From Elysia chlorotica (taxonomy: Eukaryota; Mollusca; Gastropoda; Plakobranchidae), in contig RQTK01000508.1 in NCBI GenBank assembly GCA_003991915.1, forward strand, positions 42,501 to 106,500: a DNA stretch of 64,000 nt, in the 5' to 3' direction. Below the pieces are notes generated by a model. That model had not been told where the DNA came from. It did no database searches and worked only from the letters and a program-made list of their open reading frames with translations. Of this stretch, positions 58,196-64,000 are shown piece by piece. Numbering within the stretch: the stretch's first letter is position 1; each line of letters opens with the position of its first letter. The translations under genes and the position numbers were made by a program.

Positions 58196-61100
58196 TCATC
58201 TCTTCAATTTGCCGCCTCCCGTCTTATTGATAACTTCATGGATACTAAGAGCTTCTCCTGAGGAGGAAACAAAATGAACAAAATTAATCCAGAATGATAG
58301 ATACATATAAATAAATTTGAATAGAAAATCTTTAAACTACTTTGTTCATAGATAGTTGTAAGTAGTGCATTGAGGAATGGAGGTGCATCTTTTCATTTCA
58401 GCATCATTTAAAACACAGTTGTTAATAAAGTAAAAGGTTCAAGACACTCAATCTGACAGTTTTTCAAATTAAAATCTAATAATAAAAGCTACACCTGCAG
58501 TCTATGCATTTTGAAATCCAGAGACAAAAATATTCTAAATGTTGAAAAGAGGGTACAGCAAAATCCTTAACAAACAAATAACAAAACCTGTAAATTAAAT
58601 ACACACCAGGTGGTACATTATAGCCCTGTTGCATCCCATGTGGGTTGGATGGAGTATTGCATTCTAGGTGAACCTCCTTGCGCAAGCAGGTATCAATATC
58701 AATGGCACTGAAAAAAGCCACAGACTGAAACAAAAATTTAAAAAGGGAAGATGAATAAAAATCTGTTTTTGCTTGCTGGTTCTTGTAAAGAAAGCCAAAA
58801 ATGAGAACTGAAAAGTAAGAAGATCAAAGAGTCATGGATATGTCAAATTCAAAGAGTTAGAGGTAAATTCTATAAGGAAATGGTACTCATAAAAAAAAAA
58901 AAAACCTGCAGAGAACCAAGGAGATATTACTTTGACCAATGGCCAAAGTTTGTAATGGTGTATTTCATTTCATTGAATATGCAGAAACATTTTAGTTTAT
59001 TCAGTTTAAAATGATAACCAATGTAGCTGCAAGCGCTTGAAGAGACCTCCCCAAGGGCAAGAGAGTTTTGTGCCATAAATCATTGGGTTGTTTTTTTTCT
59101 TTTTGACACACAGAACGTGTAATACTAGCCTCTTTCACTGCACACTTTCTTATAAAGAAACATGTTTTTTTTTATACTTCAATACACATAATTATTCAGA
59201 CTGGGTATGACTGGTTTGAAGATTGAAATACTCTAGGTGTAAGCTAATTTGATTCAGTGGTTTATCCACACACACAGATCTTGCACGATCATAGCTATGG
59301 GGGATTTGATTAGTAAAAAACTGATAATAATAATAATAAATTACATTTATTTAGCGCTTAACATTTTAAAATATAAAAATCTCAAAGCGCTTTACATGGT
59401 TCACAGTAAATAAACATATTCAAAGAAATATACACCAACTTAATCCTGAAAATATGCAATAAAATATTTTAACCAAACATAATATACTTCAAAATTAATC
59501 TGTGAATGACATGCAATAAATAAATAAATGTACATAAAAATCTATCTGTAGTATATACTCTTATATGAACAAATGCTTGTGTTCTCAGCAGCCAACTGTA
59601 TAGCAGTGAAGCATGGACAACATGTGCTAAACAGGAAACCCGTCTGGAAAGCTTCCACTCGCTGCCTGCATAAAATACTTGGCATTTCGTGACAGGCTAT
59701 CTCTATGAGCATACATCTCACCCTCTGTCAGCGCTGCCTGCAATGGCTTATGTTCATACAATGAGCCATGACGGCCAAAACAAGCAAACAAAAGTTTTGA
59801 AACAATCTCAATGATCCTCAACTTAAAAACCTGTTCCAATACCTGCGGAAGATCCTGCATGCCCAGACGATGAACAAACATGGCTCGAACAAGGAGATTT
59901 GTCACTTGCAATGCCAGAGCAGCCCGGTAGCGGTCTGGGCTGGCTACAAGATAGCGCACCTCATCGTGGATGCTGACACAGAATCTTCCCTTGATGCCTC
60001 CAGTGACAGAGGATGTGAGGAGCCAGCGCATGCAAACAAGCATGAGATGCAAGTAGTCTACAGCAGAGCTCTGAACCACCCAGTTAACCCTTGAGGTTAG
60101 AAACTGAGGGGATGAAAAAATAGAAATGAGATATCTAATTTAAGTAAAATTATATGAATATACACAACAGTTTTAAAATTATATATGGTGACATACTTGT
60201 TTTGCTCATATTTGAAGAAATTATGAAAAATACCATTAATGATGAATTCATAAACTATGTCAATACATAGGGTGGGAAGAAATTTATATCACATCAGTCA
60301 ATGTTTTACTGAAACCAAAACTATATTTGTTGTTTAAAATTTGTTTTATATATGTGCATGTTTTTGGCTTAAGAAAGTTTGCAAATAGTCCTACACTTTA
60401 AATAATATAAATCTTTTTTTTGATCCCAGTATAGGACTGACTTGAATATATGGGGATGTAATTCATATTATGTCTTTTTTTCTGACATATGACACATATC
60501 CTCAACTCACTTACATCATCCAATACATAGCGAGGCTCTAAAGCTTTACTGATGCGACATCCCAGGACTGGTGTGACAGGAGCCTCTGAGTTGGCTATGT
60601 TCTCAAGAGCATTGAACATGAAGCTCTCTCTGCACATAGAGAAATGTCAAACAGGACAGATTAATACCACCTAGCAGCTTGTTAAAAGTTATAGAAAAAG
60701 TTTTGATTTATTTAGAAAAAAAAAATGTATTTCCCTAGAAATAAACTAAAATTATTTAGAGTGAAGTATTTCTAATTTTAGAGTTGTAGGTACTGTCTCT
60801 CAGTGTTTGGACTGAATATGTTGCTCTTTGTAAAAAAAATTTTAACTGTTGACTTTAGATGCATCTGCACAGATTTGTCTTGCTACTTAAAGGGAACATA
60901 GTTTACACCAATAGATTACTGAGCTCCCTAAACTATATCAGCCAAAAGTAGTAGGATACTGTCTTGTTGCCACAGTCTTTTACAAGTATTTTCAAATATA
61001 AAACTCAACAAATCATCAACTTTAGTTTAAAAATGTACTTCCAATACATGATTTAGTCACACTGGTCAAAAGACCATACCAATTTCCGCAAATTTTACCT

Positions 61101-62212
61101 ATTAAGGATAATTCAAACACTCTATATAAAAAAGTGCACTTTTAAATTGGTTCCTTAAACTGCATTGACAGTTCAATTATAAAAACAACATATTAAGGTC
61201 TTTTTAAGTTTTCAAACAATTGGGTGATATAACTTATATTCATGTACCTTCATTTCCACGTTTGTTAAAATCTACAATAGGTTTTCTATTTCTCATTGTT
61301 TCAATTCAAGATTCCAAAAACATCTATCACATTGAATAACATGAGATATATTCTTTTTTAACCGTAAAAAGTTTAACAAAAAAAGAAAAATAAATAAAAA
61401 GAACTTACGTTCCTCCAATCCACTCTTTTTGAGCACTGGAAATAAAATTTAAATTTATTTTGTCAATATTAAATTTTAAAGTTGTAATAGAAAAATGTAA
61501 ATCTTTAACCAAAGAAACATATCCATGCTATAACAGACATAATCATATCATTTCAACATACATTTTATAAGCAAAGGACTTTAATATACATAAATCAAAT
61601 TGGTTTTGAGCCATAGAAGAGAAAGTAAAATTGAAACACATAGACAGTATTGCATTATACAAATTTTTTAAAACTTTCCTTGCAACACAATGCGATAGCT
61701 TTTAACACCAAGTCAATCAATATTACAGCAAAGTGTGCCAACATTTTAGTTCTGTTTTCTCATGTCAACTTCAAAACATAAAATTCCAAACAGCTAAATC
61801 AAAATGATTTCATACTTTTCAAAATCAATCAAAAAGAATTTTAATTTATCTCAGCATTTTTCAAGACTTCAGTTTTTGCTCTCCAGGATCCCAATTTATT
61901 TTACTTGCGTTGTCCTTTTGTTTGCTTGTACATATTGGCTGCTTTCCTCTTTGCCTCTTGCTCAGTTAATTGGGGATTAAACTGTTGAAGAAGTCTCTCA
62001 GCAAATGTCTGGCCCGCCCCATATATACGACCATAATTCATGACCTGCAGAAATTAAAAGCTTTAAATTATTTGCATTTGTTGTGCCAATAATTCAATAT
62101 CTTTCCTTTGTCTCATTGCAACAAGGGTAACTTCAAAATTTGTTTTAAAAGCTTTAATCAGTAAATTTGCACAAAAAAAGGAAAAAAAATGATGACGCCA
62201 ACCACCACCCCC

Positions 62213-62243
<31 letters not shown>

Positions 62244-63691
62244 CAAACGAATAAAAGATAAAAAAAAAATGTTAAGAAATTAATGAGTACTTTCTTAATT
62301 TCTTCAATTCTTATTATCTTTACTGATACTATCAGTGATAGGCTCATTCCTCCAAAATATATAAAAACCAATAAAGATAATTATTCAAGTTCTTAGACTG
62401 CCACGAAGACTCAACACGGATCAATCCATACTTGGGTTTAAGGATTGGTATTAACGAATGCAACTTAAGCAATATCTCAAAGCCTCATATTATTATTTCA
62501 CTTGGAGGGACAAGTTTGTGATTAACGATTCACACCTTTGCGTGATCCCTGCTGATATCAGCTATTTCTGCCGTCTTACTGTGAAGATCAGTCTTGTCAG
62601 ATTTATTCCCTTGAAGAGTCATCCAACCCAATGCGGTGCAGCCTGTAAAGACAAACAAAAACACATTGAATTCACTTTCTATTTAGTGTGAAGAACTAAT
62701 TTCTTTTAAAAAAAACATACTCCTAAAATCTCATTATTATTAAGTATGAATATTACCATTTTATACTATATATATTTTCACATTTTCAAAAAAACCAAAT
62801 AATGTTTCCTTAAAACTATTCAATACAAAAAAGTTACAACGCACAGTGGTTGGAGGTTAAGTCATTGCTTCTTAATCCAATTTCCACTTAACTGCATCTT
62901 TTTTTCTGAGACCTGCTGGGACCTATTTCTTTTCATTGTCTAATAAACAGAATAAAACCACAATTTTTTACGTCTATTGGTGCATGCCTCTTAAAAATTG
63001 ACTTGGCTGTGTTGACTGCAGCTTACCATGTTCCTTCATAAAGTAAGCATCTCCTAAAACAGCTGCAATCCATAGCTCTTGAGAGTCAACATCAGCCCCA
63101 ACAAAGTGGTAGCCCGGAGGTGATTGAATCATCGACTTCAGCTCACTGCCAATTCTGTCTTTCTACTCTCCAAATTGGGAAATAAAAATTATGAATAATA
63201 CCGGTAATAACAATTTTTTTTTTGTTAATACTTCTACTAACAGATTGTTTGATTTAAATGTACGGAATTAAAATCCCTAGTAAACTATCACTACAAAAGA
63301 ACCAGAAGTGTTATAATCAAAATCAGATTTTTTTCTTCTTCAGATATCTATATGAAAAATATACAAGATGATATTCCCTAATCTGTAAACTATCACTACA
63401 AAGTAAAAAAAAAAAAACTATGTTGGAAAAGTTATCAAGCATAGCAATATCTATTATTTTTCTTTTTTTTTTAAATCTCAAACTGTATTTCAAATTCATT
63501 ATTTAGAATACAAAATTAAAGTCAAAGGCTGTAATAACAACTTACATAGGCATTGCTAGCCGTCAGCCATGTGGGTTCCACAGCTCGTCTTGTGATAGTA
63601 CCGGCTGGAACAATGCGCGGAATAATGGCTCCATACCAACCATCTACCTCATAATTTGGATGTCTGATTACCATGAGAGAAAGAAATAAAA
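58196..63691 (-). CDS. POLG: Mitochondrial DNA polymerase gamma catalytic subunit, C-terminal half (runs off right edge)
   Basis: Nine minus-strand exons: 63546..63691 (5' boundary uncertain; 63663 is the alternative acceptor), 63027..63162, 62536..62642, 61905..62044, 61409..61435 (27-bp micro-exon), 60515..60629, 59843..60103, 58607..58724 and 58196..58257. Phases close throughout and end in TGA. This is the family A polymerase that replicates mitochondrial DNA. Motif A is [18 protein letters not shown] (metal-binding Asp), motif B is [18 protein letters not shown] with the Arg, Lys and Tyr residues of the nucleotide site, and motif C is [10 protein letters not shown] (second catalytic Asp). 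[10 protein letters not shown] and [18 protein letters not shown] also match human POLG. The exonuclease and spacer domains should lie beyond 64000. About 55 residues found in human between TKG and WKGGTES are absent here. Family identity is certain; completeness of the joined model is not. Confidence 0.95.
59320..59400. repeat. AATAAT plus AGCGCTT hairpin motif
   Basis: ATAATAATAATAA, then TTTATTTAGCGCTTAAC, then CTCAAAGCGCTTTACATGG. AGCGCTT (59353) and AAGCGCT (59385) form an inverted repeat. Similar TTTATATAGCGC...AAAGCGCTTTACA sequences are, to my memory, dispersed in many invertebrate genomes. It lies between POLG exons. Confidence 0.6.
62214..62239. repeat. Poly(A) run in POLG intron
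   Basis: 26 consecutive A (62214..62239) after a short C-rich stretch. Confidence 0.9.
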
Positions 63692-64000
63692 CTGAGAGGA
63701 TGAAATAGATATTAACCTTTTCATATGGTTCAAGGCTTATTCCTTGAGTGTGCATTATTTTTTAGTACCTTTAAAAATGTATAAAAGATCAAAGTTTTGA
63801 TATTTATTGTTTCAATGTGGAAGATGGTGGATCAATACAATGATGTGCTGGCAACTTGCATATCAATGCGTCCAGCATGTGTTTGGTGTGATGAGTTAAA
63901 GCTAATAGAACTGAAAATGGATAAAAACCTCTGATTGGTAATACATAACTGTTCCAATAATTTCCATATCATTATTAATTGTATAAAAAAATGTTTTGTA

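Noticed and set aside
63770-64000. Further POLG exon upstream of 63691
   Set aside because: A 33-codon open stretch after a ttttcag is present but does not resemble the POLG sequence expected before the VIRHP segment.
1-64000. CRISPR array, rRNA, bacterial operon or provirus
   Set aside because: No regularly spaced repeats with unique spacers, no rRNA signature, no operon layout, and no capsid, integrase or envelope-like frame was seen.

Overview
This is eukaryotic DNA, AT-rich by eye, with GT-AG introns, long gene-poor spacers and many simple repeats. I infer a heterobranch gastropod mollusc. The signs are a snail-type chemosensory GPCR without introns, many tRNA-derived SINE copies sharing one central domain, dispersed AGATCTAGATCT-like motifs (about 15.4, 32.5, 41.8, 44.2 and 50.6 kb), long (GA/CT)n and (AGT)n arrays, and TTAGGG-like repeats. 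The genus cannot be fixed from the sequence alone.

Five protein-coding genes can be supported. DET1 lies at 6553..12307 (minus, 6 coding exons, 557 aa, complete). A single-exon rhodopsin-like receptor lies at 18570..19625 (minus). Adenosine kinase lies at 30437..34695 (minus, 3 exons, 353 aa, complete). PRRC1 lies at 46491..54777 (plus, 9 exons, 351 aa, complete). The C-terminal polymerase half of mitochondrial DNA polymerase gamma (POLG) lies at 58196..63691 (minus, 9 exons, running off the right edge). I joined exons by hand from splice sites, reading phase and similarity to remembered human orthologues; all internal phases close. The genes are ordinary, unrelated housekeeping functions (ubiquitin ligase adaptor, purine salvage, vesicle-trafficking protein, mtDNA replication) plus one sensory receptor, and nothing suggests a functional cluster.

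The spacers hold the accessory content. 1..6.5 kb has a CpG-rich block and a long GA tract. 12.3..18.5 kb has a full-length tRNA-derived SINE and GA-rich DNA. 19.6..30.4 kb has an inverted CCCCACA/TGTGGGG motif cluster, two LINE fossils, a 397-bp direct duplication and two (AGT)n arrays. 34.7..46.5 kb has a repeat also present in ADK intron 1, a LINE 3' fragment with an open reading frame, a 131-bp duplication around a 22-bp palindrome, a run of perfect hairpins at 43.08..43.36 kb and a degenerate telomere-like array at 43.69..44.08 kb. 54.8..58.2 kb is the tail-to-tail spacer between PRRC1 and POLG.

The points most worth checking are the hairpin cluster beside the telomere-like array, the tandem duplication that copied the start of a PRRC1 exon with a lost splice acceptor, and the apparent absence of about 55 residues between motif B and the GGTES segment of POLG. 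I found no bacterial operon, CRISPR array, rRNA gene or convincing stand-alone tRNA gene.
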